A stretch of DNA of 64,000 bases from assembly GCA_032717465.1 (NCBI GenBank), contig CM064690.1, positions 28,830,653 through 28,894,652 on the forward strand, given 5' to 3'. The number at the start of each line of letters is the position of its first letter. The stretch's first letter is position 1. This stretch comes from Coenobita brevimanus (Eukaryota > Arthropoda > Malacostraca > Decapoda > Coenobitidae). A program made the translations under genes and the position numbers. The notes under the pieces were generated by a model. That model worked only from the letters and a program-made list of their open reading frames with translations. It was not told where the DNA came from and did not search any database. This document shows positions 32,801-42,060 of this stretch, piece by piece.

Positions 32801-33127
32801 TAAAATAACCCCGGATCCATTGACGACTTTTTTTTTTTTTTTTTTAATCGACCAGGTGCTCCGGGATTTTAAAAGATAGACTCCGCAGCGGCCATTGGTT
32901 ATGTAAATGTTTGTATGCGTGACGAAGAGGGGTTAAAAATGGCGCCTTGGTGGGTGAACTTTATGCGTTTGAACAGGAGGTGGGTTAGGTATTATTCTTT
33001 TGTTGACAGGATGCTGGTATGGATTTCTGGTGAGATACAGCAGTAAATTACGTCGTCAGAGTGAAGGGGTTAAATGACTTGAAAACAGGTGTGATTATAA
33101 ATAATTACTCGAATTTAAGATTGTTGC

Positions 33128-33219
33128 GTCAGTGATAAGCAATAAGGAAAGCCTAATCAGAGAGAGAGAATAATTACACGTATTTAATTTACGTCAGTGA
33201 TAAGCAACAAGGAGTGGCT

Positions 33220-33265
<46 letters not shown>
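33128..33265. repeat. 63-bp direct duplication with (GA) tails
   Basis: GCGTCAGTGATAAGCAATAAG at 33126 recurs as ACGTCAGTGATAAGCAACAAG at 33190. Each copy ends in a GA run, short in the first (33160-33168) and about 21 units in the second (33224-33265). The GA tract has expanded in only one of two sister copies. A family A left end lies in reverse complement at 33030-33073. Confidence 0.8.
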
Positions 33266-33269
<4 letters not shown>

Positions 33270-33309
33270 AACTAAGTTTGTAATCGAAGTATTTCCCCTA
33301 GTCACATGT

Positions 33310-33520
33310 TTTGCCAAAGTGGGCTTCTCGCTTATCGATTTCTTAAGGCCGAGGTCTTGAGCCGTATGCGGTACCATCCTGCTCCACGAACGATACGGGC
33401 GGACCAACTTATCGCTCGCTTATCTCTTGTCTAACCGCTGATTCCCCGTTATGACAATCTCCATCTCCCTCAGTCTCTCCCTCATGACAAGTGGAAATGC
33501 CTCACCCGTCCCTTATCTTC
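33310..33520. promoter_or_regulatory. GATA-motif-rich unique segment (candidate cis-regulatory)
   Basis: Non-repetitive, balanced composition. CTTATCGAT (about 33330), ACTTATCGC and GCTTATCTC (33407-33427) and CCTTATCTTCC (about 33510) are GATA-factor-type words on the minus strand. Function is inferred from motif clustering only. Confidence 0.25.
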
Positions 33521-33779
33521 CTCCCCCCCTTACCCTCCCCCCAAGCGCATAGTCGCCCATCGCTCGCTTGTGAACATGGACGAATAATTAAGAAAAGTGG
33601 GTGAGTGTGAGTGAGGTAGGCGGCCTGCACGCGACTCCCGCCCTTACCGCCTGACGTTGTGCGCGGGAGACAGGAGTGACGCCGCCAAACATGCTGCCAC
33701 AAATACATATCACATTTTCCTAACCCCATCCTGAACCCAATCCCCTCTCTATCCACCCCAAAATAACCCTAAACTATCC

Positions 33780-34260
33780 TTCTCAAACTTTACAACATCT
33801 TGGGTTTGTGGGAGGTACATAAACTTTGAAAAAATATTAAAACGTGGAAGTAAGTTTCGGCAGTCGACGTGTTGGCGGGTGGTTGGGATGTCGGGTCGGA
33901 GACATTTTTAATTCTCAATAAAGCGTAAGAGGAAATCGTTGCCAATTAGCACCCGCGATGGCCCTAGTCTGGTTTAATGTAGAATTGAGGAGGGCGTCTG
34001 CCTTAATTGTCCGGATTGGGTCATTAGTAACCGCCCACCCCCTTTATGCATAACAGGAAGATATTGATGTTTTGGCGGCGTTCGAATCATCGGTGAAAGA
34101 TCGTAAATGGTAATATTATCGACGCGGCGGCCGTCTCATGGGGGTACTTTGCTTAACTTGTCAGGCGTCGGGGTACCTGATTGTTTGTGACCTTATGGCG
34201 GGCTGGTTAGGGGATTAAATCGCCTCAAGGGGGATTTGAATTGGTGGTGCTTGATTTGGG
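33780..34260. promoter_or_regulatory. Repeat-poor unique segment (candidate conserved non-coding)
   Basis: Almost 500 bp free of microsatellites and of families A-F, with balanced base composition. It contains CCTTAATTGTCC, TTATGCATAAC (POU-like) and GACGCGGCGGCCG. No open frame of note. Interesting mainly because it contrasts with its neighbours. Confidence 0.25.
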
Positions 34261-34269
34261 GATGTTTTT

Positions 34270-34720
34270 TGAATGACGGGAGAAGGAGGAGGAAGATTTG
34301 ATAGAGATGAAGTGACAGGAAGGAAAACGTGATGGAAGAAGGGGTCAGAGAGAGTGAGGAAGGTAAGGAGGAAGGAGGGAGAGGTCATTGGAAAGGGAGG
34401 GAGGTGAGGTCAGTTACATGGGAGGGAGGAGGGGGGGGAGTGAGGTCAGCGAGGATGGAGAGAGGTCACTGGGAGGGACGAGAGCAGAGGTGAATTATGT
34501 GGGATGGAAAAGGAAAGAGGAAGGGAGGAGAAGCGAAGGGGGAATGAACGCAGGAGGGAGGAAAGGAGAGAGGGAGAAGTGTGGAAGGCAGGAGGAAGGT
34601 GTGTGAAAGGGAGAGAGGGAGAGGTCAGTGAGAGGGAGGGAGGAAGAAATGAGCTTGAGGGAGGGAGGGAGAGGTCAGTGAGGGGGAGGGGAGGGGAAGG
34701 AGGGAGGTCAGTAGCCACAT
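34270..34720. repeat. Polypurine (G/A) block
   Basis: GGGAGGGA, GAGGAAGG and GAGGTCAGTGAG words. GGTCAGTGAGGGGGAGGG-like units recur several times between 34380 and 34700. At 34725-34740 the bias flips to a C/T block (34745-34830). Confidence 0.8.
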
Positions 34721-34844
34721 AACCTGTCTGTGGCCAACCTAACCTTACTGCCCTTTCCTCCCTCCCTCTCCTCCTCCTCCTCCTCCTCTGTCTCCCTCTC
34801 CCCACTCCCTCCCGCTTCTCCAGTTCGTCCCCCACCCTGTCTTA

Positions 34845-34847
<3 letters not shown>

Positions 34848-34882
<35 letters not shown>
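34848..34882. repeat. (TC)17 microsatellite
   Basis: A perfect TC run. Confidence 0.95.
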
Positions 34883-34885
<3 letters not shown>

Positions 34886-35045
34886 TTTCCAATTCTCTTG
34901 CTTTCAATATATTTTTCTTACTCCCTTTCCCAGTCCCCACCCAATTTCATCCAAATTCTTACACTTTTAGAGCATTCTCTCTCTCTGTCTCTCGTTGGGT
35001 TTGTTATTGAAGGTGACTTAAGGGAAGTTGGAATTACCTTGACCT

Positions 35046-35048
<3 letters not shown>

Positions 35049-35086
<38 letters not shown>

Positions 35087-35120
35087 GAGAGACTTGAGGG
35101 AAGTGGATGGATACTGAATG

Positions 35121-35169
<49 letters not shown>

Positions 35170-35236
35170 CCATAGTTGATGATACACTTAGTTCAACGAC
35201 TCTCGTGCATTCAATATCCCTCTCACCATTTCCCAC

Positions 35237-35284
<48 letters not shown>
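35049..35284. repeat. Inverted repeat of (GA)n plus about 40 bp unique arm
   Basis: Left: (GA)17 then GAGACTTGAGGGAAGTGG ... ACTGAATGCACGAGAG (to 35127). Right (35200-35284), in reverse complement: (GA)22 then GAGACTTGTGGGAAATGG ... TTGAATGCACGAGAG. The centre is a further (GA)22 run (35124-35167) and a 33-bp unique loop. The whole 236 bp could form a long imperfect hairpin. Confidence 0.9.
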
Positions 35285-35288
<4 letters not shown>

Positions 35289-35399
35289 TTCCCGTCGAGT
35301 GGCATTGTCAGGTTTAACCCAGCAAACTTGAGTACAGAGAAGTTAGGAAGTTGGCTTGGCATAAATATCAATAAAAAGAAGGTTGTAATTATCGCCATT

Positions 35400-35710
35400 T
35401 GTCATCGAGCGCTCATCTAGGCGGCGTGATCTCAAGTGGAGAAATTATGCGCTCCCATTAAAGTAACCCCTCTAATTAATCGCCTAGTATAATTTTGGTT
35501 TCTCCGGGTATTTTCAGTGCACTTCTGGGGGTACTTGTGGAAATTCGGGTTATTTTGGGTGATTAATAAGATTGTTGGGGAAATAGCGGAATCTATGCAA
35601 CACCGCGGATATCGTCGCTTGCCGACTTTTAGTCTTGATTTAATTACCGCCTTAATTAACATCCAATTGAGTTTTAAGCTTACGCATTGATTAAGGGATG
35701 GGATATGAGG
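35400..35710. promoter_or_regulatory. Homeodomain-motif-rich unique segment (candidate cis-regulatory)
   Basis: Within about 300 bp there are CTAATTAATCG, TGATTAATAAG, TTTAATTACCG, CTTAATTAACATC, CCAATTGAG and TGATTAAGG, i.e. at least six TAAT/ATTA-core words. There is no microsatellite and no family A-F repeat. Enhancer function is an inference. Confidence 0.3.
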
Positions 35711-35829
35711 TAGTTTTGTGAATTTGGAGCTGATTGAAGGAGATTTGTAGGTTTTGGAATAATTGCGTGGAAAGATGGCAAGGAGTAAATTCCGGCAGAT
35801 GGCATCTGCTCAGAGGCCAACGAGCAACA

Positions 35830-36475
35830 GAAGAAGAATTTTGCGCAACCTCCCGCCTTCCCTACCCCCTCCAGCCGCTCCCTCCCTTCTTCCCTACCAC
35901 CTCCAACCCCCTCCAAGCCTCCTACCACCCTTCCTGCCTCTGGTGCGACTGGGGGAAGGGGTGCTGGAGGGGGAGGGGGGAGGATATGAGGGTGTTTAGA
36001 GGGAAAGGAGTGTGATTTTGAGTCGCTGTGGGGAGGAAGGAGGGAAGAGTTTGAGTGAATTGGAGGGAAGGGGTCTGTTTGGTTGCTGTTTGGAGGATAT
36101 TGAAGGAATATGGGTACTTTTTGGAGGGATGGTGGAAATATAGGTGACGGTTTGAAGGCGATTGAGGTAATACAGGTGTTTATTTTTATTTGTTGGAAGG
36201 TGTTTTTTAGAGGGAGAAGTGGTTAAGTGGTTTTGGGAGGAGAGGAGGAAAGGAATATTATTTGGAGGGAAAGGAGGAAGAGCTGGAGCAGGTTTGGAGG
36301 GAATGGAGGAAGTTATGAAAGGGAAAGGGGAAAGTTTGAATGATTCTGGTGGGAATATTTCCAAGTTTGGCGATCTATTTGAGGAAACTGGAGGAAAAGG
36401 AGGAAGAATTGGTGCGGGGAGAGAGAAGGAAGAACTTGAACAGGTTTGGAGGGAATGGAGAGTCAAATGTTAAGT
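35830..36475. repeat. Pyrimidine then purine-rich block
   Basis: 35845-35935 is C/T-rich. From 35950 to 36475 a GGAGGAA / TTTGGAGGGAAT degenerate repeat of about 30-45 bp dominates (TTTGGAGGGAATGGAG recurs near 36292 and 36443). Confidence 0.7.
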
Positions 36476-36537
36476 GGTAAGGAGGAAAGTGTGAGTGATT
36501 TACAGGGAAATTGTAATTCGATTATTTCTTAGAGTGA

Positions 36538-36576
<39 letters not shown>

Positions 36577-36668
36577 GATATTACTGTTGTTATTGTTTTA
36601 TTGTTACTAGTATTACTACTACCTCCACCACCACCACTAATACTCCTACTGGTACTACTACTACTAAG
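36538..36668. repeat. (TTA)12 with trailing TAC/ACC triplets
   Basis: A clean TTA run then mixed triplet repeats to about 36665. Confidence 0.92.
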
Positions 36669-36669
36669 T

Positions 36670-37100
36670 TGATTTTTGGAAGAATGAAAATATTGAATGT
36701 TTGGAGTGAGGAAGAAAAGATTAAGCAGGTCTGGAGGGACGAGAGGAAGCAATTGAATGTTGGAGGGAATATATAAAATGTAAGTAGTTTTTGGGTGGGT
36801 TGGGTAAATGTGGGTGAATTTATGAGGGAAAGAGTTGACTGGGAAAGGGGAGGAATCCATTTTTATAGGCGGGGGAGTGAATGGAACCAGGTGGCGTGTG
36901 TGTGTGTGTGTACGTAAAATGCGGAGAAAGGTAATGACAAGAAAGAACAAAGACCAAAAATGAAGGAAATGAGAGAAGAGTATGGAGAACATACGAAAAT
37001 AAGGAGAACATGAACAATAAAAAACAAAGTAGGAAATAAAAGGACTCAAAGAAGCCAAAAATGAACAAAGCGAGAACAGATGAAGAACAATAACAGAACA
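36670..37100. other. Unique A/G-rich stretch
   Basis: No gene is seen. It has a short (GT) run at 36896-36911 and AAGAACAAAGA-type words at 36940-37090. Confidence 0.5.
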
Positions 37101-37102
37101 GT

Positions 37103-37165
37103 TTAACCTCTTCAGTACGATGGAGGTTTGTATTCCTGCCACCTCCATACGATTTCATGAGCTCG
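37103..37165 (+). repeat. Family A element, partial
   Basis: TTAACCTCTTCAGTACGATGG at the left end and CCATACGATTTCATGAGCTC as a diverged core. Confidence 0.6.
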
Positions 37166-37179
37166 GAGTGGTATATAAG

Positions 37180-37340
37180 GATCGTTCTTAACACCTCTTC
37201 CATTGCGACTTATTTTGTACTCTGCCCCTCAGTATCCCCATGAATTTTACTGATAAAATGATATAAACTAAATACAAGGAAATGCTTAAGTGTCATATGC
37301 AAAACAAATCGCCTAGGAAGGTGTGCTACGGCTGTTTTAT
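37180..37340 (+). repeat. Family B element, both ends
   Basis: CTTAACACCTCTTCCATTGC at the left, CAGTATCC and TTTTACTGATAAAATG inside, AAATCGCCTAGGAAGGTGTG then CTACGG at the right end. It follows family A directly, the third A-then-B pair. Confidence 0.8.
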
Positions 37341-37489
37341 TCTGTACCCTCAAGCAAGTTTAGTTTGACTTCTTGGCCTTTAAAGGTTATTGTAACTTTG
37401 AAGGTTAGCCTCCTGTGTACGATGATAATTTTGATTTTATTTTTTGCTTTGATTTTATTCAGTTTATAGGTCTCATAGTGAAGAGGTAG

Positions 37490-37880
37490 GAGAGGAGGAT
37501 ATGGGAGAGGGAGGAGGAAACGGGGAAGGGAAGGAGGGGGTGGAGGGAAGGGGGGATAAAGTGGGTGGTGAGGAGGGAAGGAGAGGGTGGGAGAAAGACA
37601 GAGGTTTCAGGAAAGGCAGTGGAGAGGTAATGAAAGGGGGGAGGAAAAGGGAGTGGAGTAATGGGGGAGAGGGTGAGACGGCAGGGGGAGTGGGGAGAGT
37701 TGATCACACATTCCCCCTCTCCTTCCCCCCTCAACCCCTTCACACCCCCTATCCCCCCTTCCCTCCCCAACCCCCTCACATTCCCCCCTAACACTTCCCC
37801 TCCCCCTCCCCTCCCCAATCACCTCACATATTCCTTCTGTCTCCCCTCCCCCCAACCCCCTCACAACCTCACGACAACCT
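37490..37880. repeat. Polypurine block followed by polypyrimidine block
   Basis: 37490-37690 is G/A (GGGAGAGGGAGG); after a 15-bp mixed junction, 37708-37865 is C/T (CCCCTCTCC, CCAACCCCCTCACA). The plus strand flips from purine to pyrimidine, giving two potentially self-complementary halves. Confidence 0.85.
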
Positions 37881-38199
37881 CGCTACGTCGGACATGTGAA
37901 GCCCGGAACACCCACATGAGGTTACCGACAAGTCAGCATTCACGCGGGAAAGAATTGACGCCAGGAAAAAAGAAAGAAAAAAAAAGCATCATCCCGCACG
38001 AAATCCAAATTCAAATGGGATGGCGAGAGAGATTGATAAACAGGTGGGATTATGGCGGGCAGGGTGGCAGAGGGGGAGGCAGAACAGGGGTTACAAGGTC
38101 TTGGGATTTTTTTTTTCTTTTTCTTATTCTTTTTTACCCGGGCAAAGCAAAGGTGGTAGCCAGTTCGTCCATTTCTTAAGGGTGTTGCCGACACTCCCG

Positions 38200-38600
38200 C
38201 CATTTAAACCCCATTTCTCAAACCGTCTCGATATTTGTATTTTTACCCTCATCTGTCACGTCTCCCGGCCGTGTTTACATTGTTTACAAACTTTTTCGCC
38301 TCGTTTTTTGTTTATTTTTAGGGCGTGGATAATTCGGGGATGGTAAATTTCGGCAGCTGGTGACGTACCCATGTGTGTTCGTGCGTGCGTGTGCTTGGTG
38401 AGTTGGTTACAGGGAGTTTAGTCCTTCAGTCTTCTCGTGGCCGTGGTGAGGTGAGGGTGGTGTCCCCGTGCGCGCAACCTACATCCGTGAAACTTTAATT
38501 GTGTGATAAATTATAGCAGTGTGAGAGGACGGGAGGAGTAGCAGAGGCGGGGGTGCAGTGTGAGGTGAGTGTGAGTGCGGGAGTACGGCGGCCATCTTTA
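38200..38600 (+). promoter_or_regulatory. Candidate promoter with non-coding first exon (speculative)
   Basis: A unique, CpG-containing segment. Two forkhead-type TGTTTAC words lie at 38269-38285. TTCAGTC near 38427 matches the arthropod initiator TCAGT. GAG|GTGAGT near 38564 is a good donor. A YY1-like GGCGGCCATCTTT lies at 38587-38600. No TATA box at the expected distance and no confirmed transcript. Confidence 0.3.
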
Positions 38601-38621
38601 CTCAACCACGCTCACGAGTCA

Positions 38622-38704
38622 CTTCAAGCTGAGGACGTATTTTATTCTTAAATCTAAACAGTTCTATTCAGCTTAGGATTGACTTCTAGAACTGGAGGGG
38701 TTAA
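38622..38704 (+). repeat. Family A element
   Basis: ACTTCAAGCTGAGGACGTAT near the left end, TTCTATTCAGCTTAGG as core, and a perfect right end ACTGGAGGGGTTAA. Confidence 0.75.
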
Positions 38705-39845
38705 ATAAAGCCTTCATCTCCATCCCTTCTTGGATGCTTGCCCAAACTATAAGTAAAATCATATGGTAAAAGGAAGTGAATAAAGTGATGCTGTAGGGTT
38801 GAAGGGTCAAAAAGATTTGCCATTAAAATTAGTTCACGAAATTGAAATATAACTGTAGGTAAGTGTGATTAATTGGTACTCAGATGCATAAAAAGAATCT
38901 TCAAACTCATTCTCCTATTTATGTCCTGATAAATTGGGTAAGGCTTATTAAATGAGTTATGGACCCACGCGTATTAATAAAGCCAGTGTCATTGTTTTTG
39001 ATAGGATGGTGATTAAAAGCTCGCAGCGTTATATTTGAGATGCTGTTTTTTGTAGAGTATGGCTTGTTTAAAGGTGGATATGTAATCAATTTAGGGAATG
39101 GGGGAACAGAATGATAGATAAATAGGAATGTATGTACCGAGAGTGGAATGAGGAATGTATGTACCGAGAGTGGAATGGGGAGAGGTTGTGGTGATGCTGA
39201 ATAAGTGGAGATTGAGGATGGATAATGGAATGATAAATGGGAATAATGTGGTTTATTTAGTGGAACGCGGGGGTGGAGGTTAGTGGAGACAATAAATGAA
39301 AGTTCAAGCCCCGTCTCATGCATAGTCGCTTACGCCTTTGACGCTTGGGGGATGACGCATGGGGAAATTTACTCTCACATCCTTTAAACTTTACAAAATC
39401 CCTTTCTTCATGCCCGAAGCTTGCATGGGGGATAGTTTTGAATGATTTGGGTTGGTTTTGGAATGTGTAGAGTGAGGGTGTGCGGAGTTTGTAAATAACG
39501 TGAAGGTTGGCAAGAGCGACTGTTGCGTATGTCCTCCGTGTGTCAGTGTTGCCGCTCGTTGGTATGGAGCCTTTTTTTCCTCCCTTGCCTCCTGTTGCTG
39601 TCTATTTCAGCTTTCACTTGCGTCAGACGGGGGTCCGTGCTCCCTCTTCCCCCTACTCCTTGCCTGAGAGCGCCCTGGTTACTTAGTTGAGGGGAAAAGA
39701 AAATAATTCACATCTGCGAGTGATGGGTTGGGAGTTGCCTGGCCTTCCTTTGTCTCTAATTACTTCACTCAGGTGTTGGCCGGCTTACCTGCCTCCCTCC
39801 CTACCTACCTCCCTCGTCGCGGCTATAACGGGACGCAGAGGGGAC
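38705..39845. other. Unique stretch, no supported gene
   Basis: Mostly non-repetitive. It includes a perfect 27-bp tandem duplication (AGGAATGTATGTACCGAGAG and following bases at about 39125 and 39152). Near 39545 GTGTTGCCGCTC is followed by GTATGG. No domain-bearing frame is seen. Confidence 0.5.
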
Positions 39846-39849
39846 ACAT

Positions 39850-40540
39850 CATCCTCACTCACACTTGTCACCCTCATCGTTATCCTGTTTCACACTGATG
39901 GTAATATGGAGTGGGATACTGATACATCATCCTCGCTCACCGTTGCCATTATTTTCCCATTTTACAGACGAAGGGAGACCGGAAATCATCGTCGTTATTT
40001 ATCATTAACATTATCAACAAAAATATCAACATCATCAACATCGTTTTGTTTCTTATTTATATAGAATGGAAACAGGTTTGCTTTCATCATCCATCTACGG
40101 TCATACAGACGTGCAGCTTCTGTACCTCATTCAGTAATCCATTATTGCATGAGATCGGAAACTCATTATCATAACCGTATTTTCCATCAGTACATGAGGT
40201 GCTAAAGTTACCTGTCAGTGTTCACCCTACCTCACAGTAATATTAGGGGAAGGAAATTGACTCATCATCATCATGTACATTTGCTGTTTGCCTGCCTTTG
40301 TCCTCATCATGGTCGTCTTTGTCATCACTGTAATATCGCTTCCCACCAGTATAGAAGGCGAGGAAACTGTCTTTACTTTCATAACCCTAATGGAAACAAA
40401 AACACGTAAAGGAAACACACATCTTTCATCCACTTTAATGTAACCCCATTTTCCACCCACGCGAGATGGGACCCTGACCTGCGGCATCATAAGCATCATC
40501 CTTACCCCATTTCTCACAAATTTGTTTTCAGACGGAAATC
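39850..40540. repeat. Degenerate repeat with CCCATTTTACAGACGAAG-like unit
   Basis: Segments near 39887, 39953, 40170, 40224, 40340, 40440 and 40502 share a pattern of ATYATCC, CCCATTTTCCA or TTACAG, AGTA/ACGA and GGAAAC. Spacing is 65-115 bp. It looks like an old array or a cluster of one dispersed repeat. Confidence 0.45.
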
Positions 40541-40885
40541 CCACAACATAAATATTGTTGTGATTGTGTAAACCTTATGGGGCTTAGGTATGAGGTAGGA
40601 GTGAGTATCCTTGGTTACTGATTCACTTATGCTTGGCCCAGATTTTCGTCCCTTTGTAGCTTTTTTCACGAAGCTCAGTGGCAGAATAAGACAGTGCAAC
40701 AGATCTACATCCTTCCCATAGCACCTCCTCGTGACTAGCACCATATTCTAGCATTGATATCATGCTACAGCTCAGCATTTAAGCTGAAGTGGAAATTTTA
40801 GGCCAAGTTGAAGTGAACAGAGTACCGTCAAATCAACCCTCCAGCCTGACTACACTTGGCCATCAACTGGGCTGAAAGGGGTTAG
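40521..40885 (-). repeat. Family C element interrupted by family D
   Basis: One C end (TTTGTTTTCAGACGG at 40521 and CCTTGGTTACTG to 40620) is separated from the other (GTCAAATCAACCCTCCAGCC, GGCCATCAACTGGGCTGAAA, GGGGTTA) by about 205 bp of D sequence. The undisturbed order, CCTTGGTTACTAGTCAAAT, is seen at 56032. Confidence 0.85.
40621..40822 (+). repeat. Family D element, complete, inserted in family C
   Basis: The left terminus TTCACTTATGCTTGGCCCAG and the right terminus (reverse complement TTCACTTCAACTTGGCCTAA) are inverted repeats of about 25-30 bp. The interior holds CATAGCACCTCCTCGTGACT. No coding capacity. The size (about 200 bp) and terminal inverted repeats are those of a MITE-type element. 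Confidence 0.8.
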
Positions 40886-41004
40886 GGATTGCCGCCGGAT
40901 TAGAGAGAGAGAGAGAGTAGGTTGCGTGTGTAGTCATTGTTGAAGTGGAAAGTGTAACGTGGGAATATTATCGGTATTGATGGAAGAGGTAGGGTTGTAT
41001 TTTG

Positions 41005-41370
41005 TGTGCCATAAGAGGTGTCGTTGCGCCTCCTAAGCGATTTATTGTGGATATTATGGTTTATCAGTTGTGTAGGTTTACTGTGGTTATTACGGTATAG
41101 CATAATTTTGTCCATTTATTTTGGGTATTACGATATAGCATCATTGTGTCGATTTATTTTGGGTATTACGGTATAGCATCATTTTATCGATTTGGGTATC
41201 ACGTTATAGCATCATTTTGTCGATTGGGTATTAAGGTATAGCATCACTGTTGGTTATATGCTGTATGTTGTAGTATCGATAGAGTTTACATCAGTAACAT
41301 TTAAGAGGGTATTGATGTGTCTCTAGCAGATTAAATCACTAAGGAGAAGGACCAACGAAACCTCCAAAAT
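41005..41370 (+). repeat. Family B element expanded by an internal minisatellite
   Basis: The left end TTGCGCCTCCTAAGCGATTT (about 41024) and the right end (AAATCACTAAGGAGAAGGAC at about 41335, with the internal landmark TTTACATCAGTAACAT before it) are those of family B. They are about 340 bp apart rather than about 150 because of the tandem array between them. Confidence 0.8.
41080..41250. repeat. Minisatellite, about 40 bp unit, about five copies
   Basis: GGTATTACGGTATAGCATCA then TTTTGTCGATTTATTTT, with one unit shortened to about 33 bp. It lies wholly inside the family B element. Confidence 0.9.
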
Positions 41371-41371
41371 C

Positions 41372-41640
41372 ACCAACAGTACGACCGTAACTAGCATAGA
41401 AAGGGAAACTTTGGAACGATATTATAAGCATTAAAAGGGTAAGTGTTGTTTTGAAAGAGTAAGGGGAGCATTGTTAACGGTAACGTGCCTTGGTGACCGT
41501 AGCTTCGTTGCTGGGAAATACGAGTGACGTAATAAGTTGTGTAAGAAGTGACCTGAAATATTTATAGCGTGTGAGTGGTAGTAGTGTAAGTCTTGTGAAG
41601 TGATTTGGCGATTTTATTCTTATTGTAGTCGTGTTTTTTT
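41372..41640. other. Unique stretch, nothing recognised
   Basis: No gene or repeat is supported. A T-homopolymer closes it at 41635-41648. Confidence 0.4.
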
Positions 41641-41659
41641 TTTTTTTTAATTTAGTTTT

Positions 41660-41935
41660 TCCTTCCCCTGTTCATCTTCGAGAGACCTAACTCCTTTCAT
41701 CTCGGTTGTGTTGTCAGATTGGAGGAGCGTCATATACAGTATAGACCTTGGATACAGACAAAGCTCAGTAGGTCCCAGAATACACCTGTGGGATGTACTG
41801 TGAACACGCCTACGACATCCAGCCAGTCGTAAAAGCACCGTGTCCAGACATCTTGAAATGAACGGCTCTGGAATTTGTCTCGATTTAATTTTTTGGAGGG
41901 AACAGTCTTGCAGGCGTCTGGACTATGGTTCCATC
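41660..41935 (-). repeat. Family E element, longest copy
   Basis: The reverse complement begins GATGGAACCATAGTCCAGAC, CTGCAAGACTGTTCCC, then AGCCGTTCATTTCAAG and runs on without matching other copies. The 70-residue minus-strand frame (MKRWNHSPDACK...) carries no domain I recognise. Confidence 0.5.
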
Positions 41936-41984
41936 TTTTCATTTTAAAAAGTGTTTCCTATCCGGACAATGTATTTTTTTTTTT

Positions 41985-42060
41985 TTTTTATACAAGAGCA
42001 GAGGAAAGAAAAGCATTGCATAAAAAAATAATCCATCCACCAGATTACAGGTGTCCTCCA
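41985..42060. repeat. Family F repeat, left inverted arm
   Basis: GCAGAGGAAAGAAAAGCATT then AATAATCCATCCACCAGATT and ACAGGTGTCCTCC. Its reverse complement matches 43463-43545. It follows a T16 tract. Confidence 0.8.

Noticed and set aside
41730..41942. 70-residue minus-strand frame (MKRWNHSPDACK...) as a transposon protein remnant
   Set aside because: No reverse transcriptase, transposase or zinc-finger motif is visible, and only part of it is shared with other E copies.
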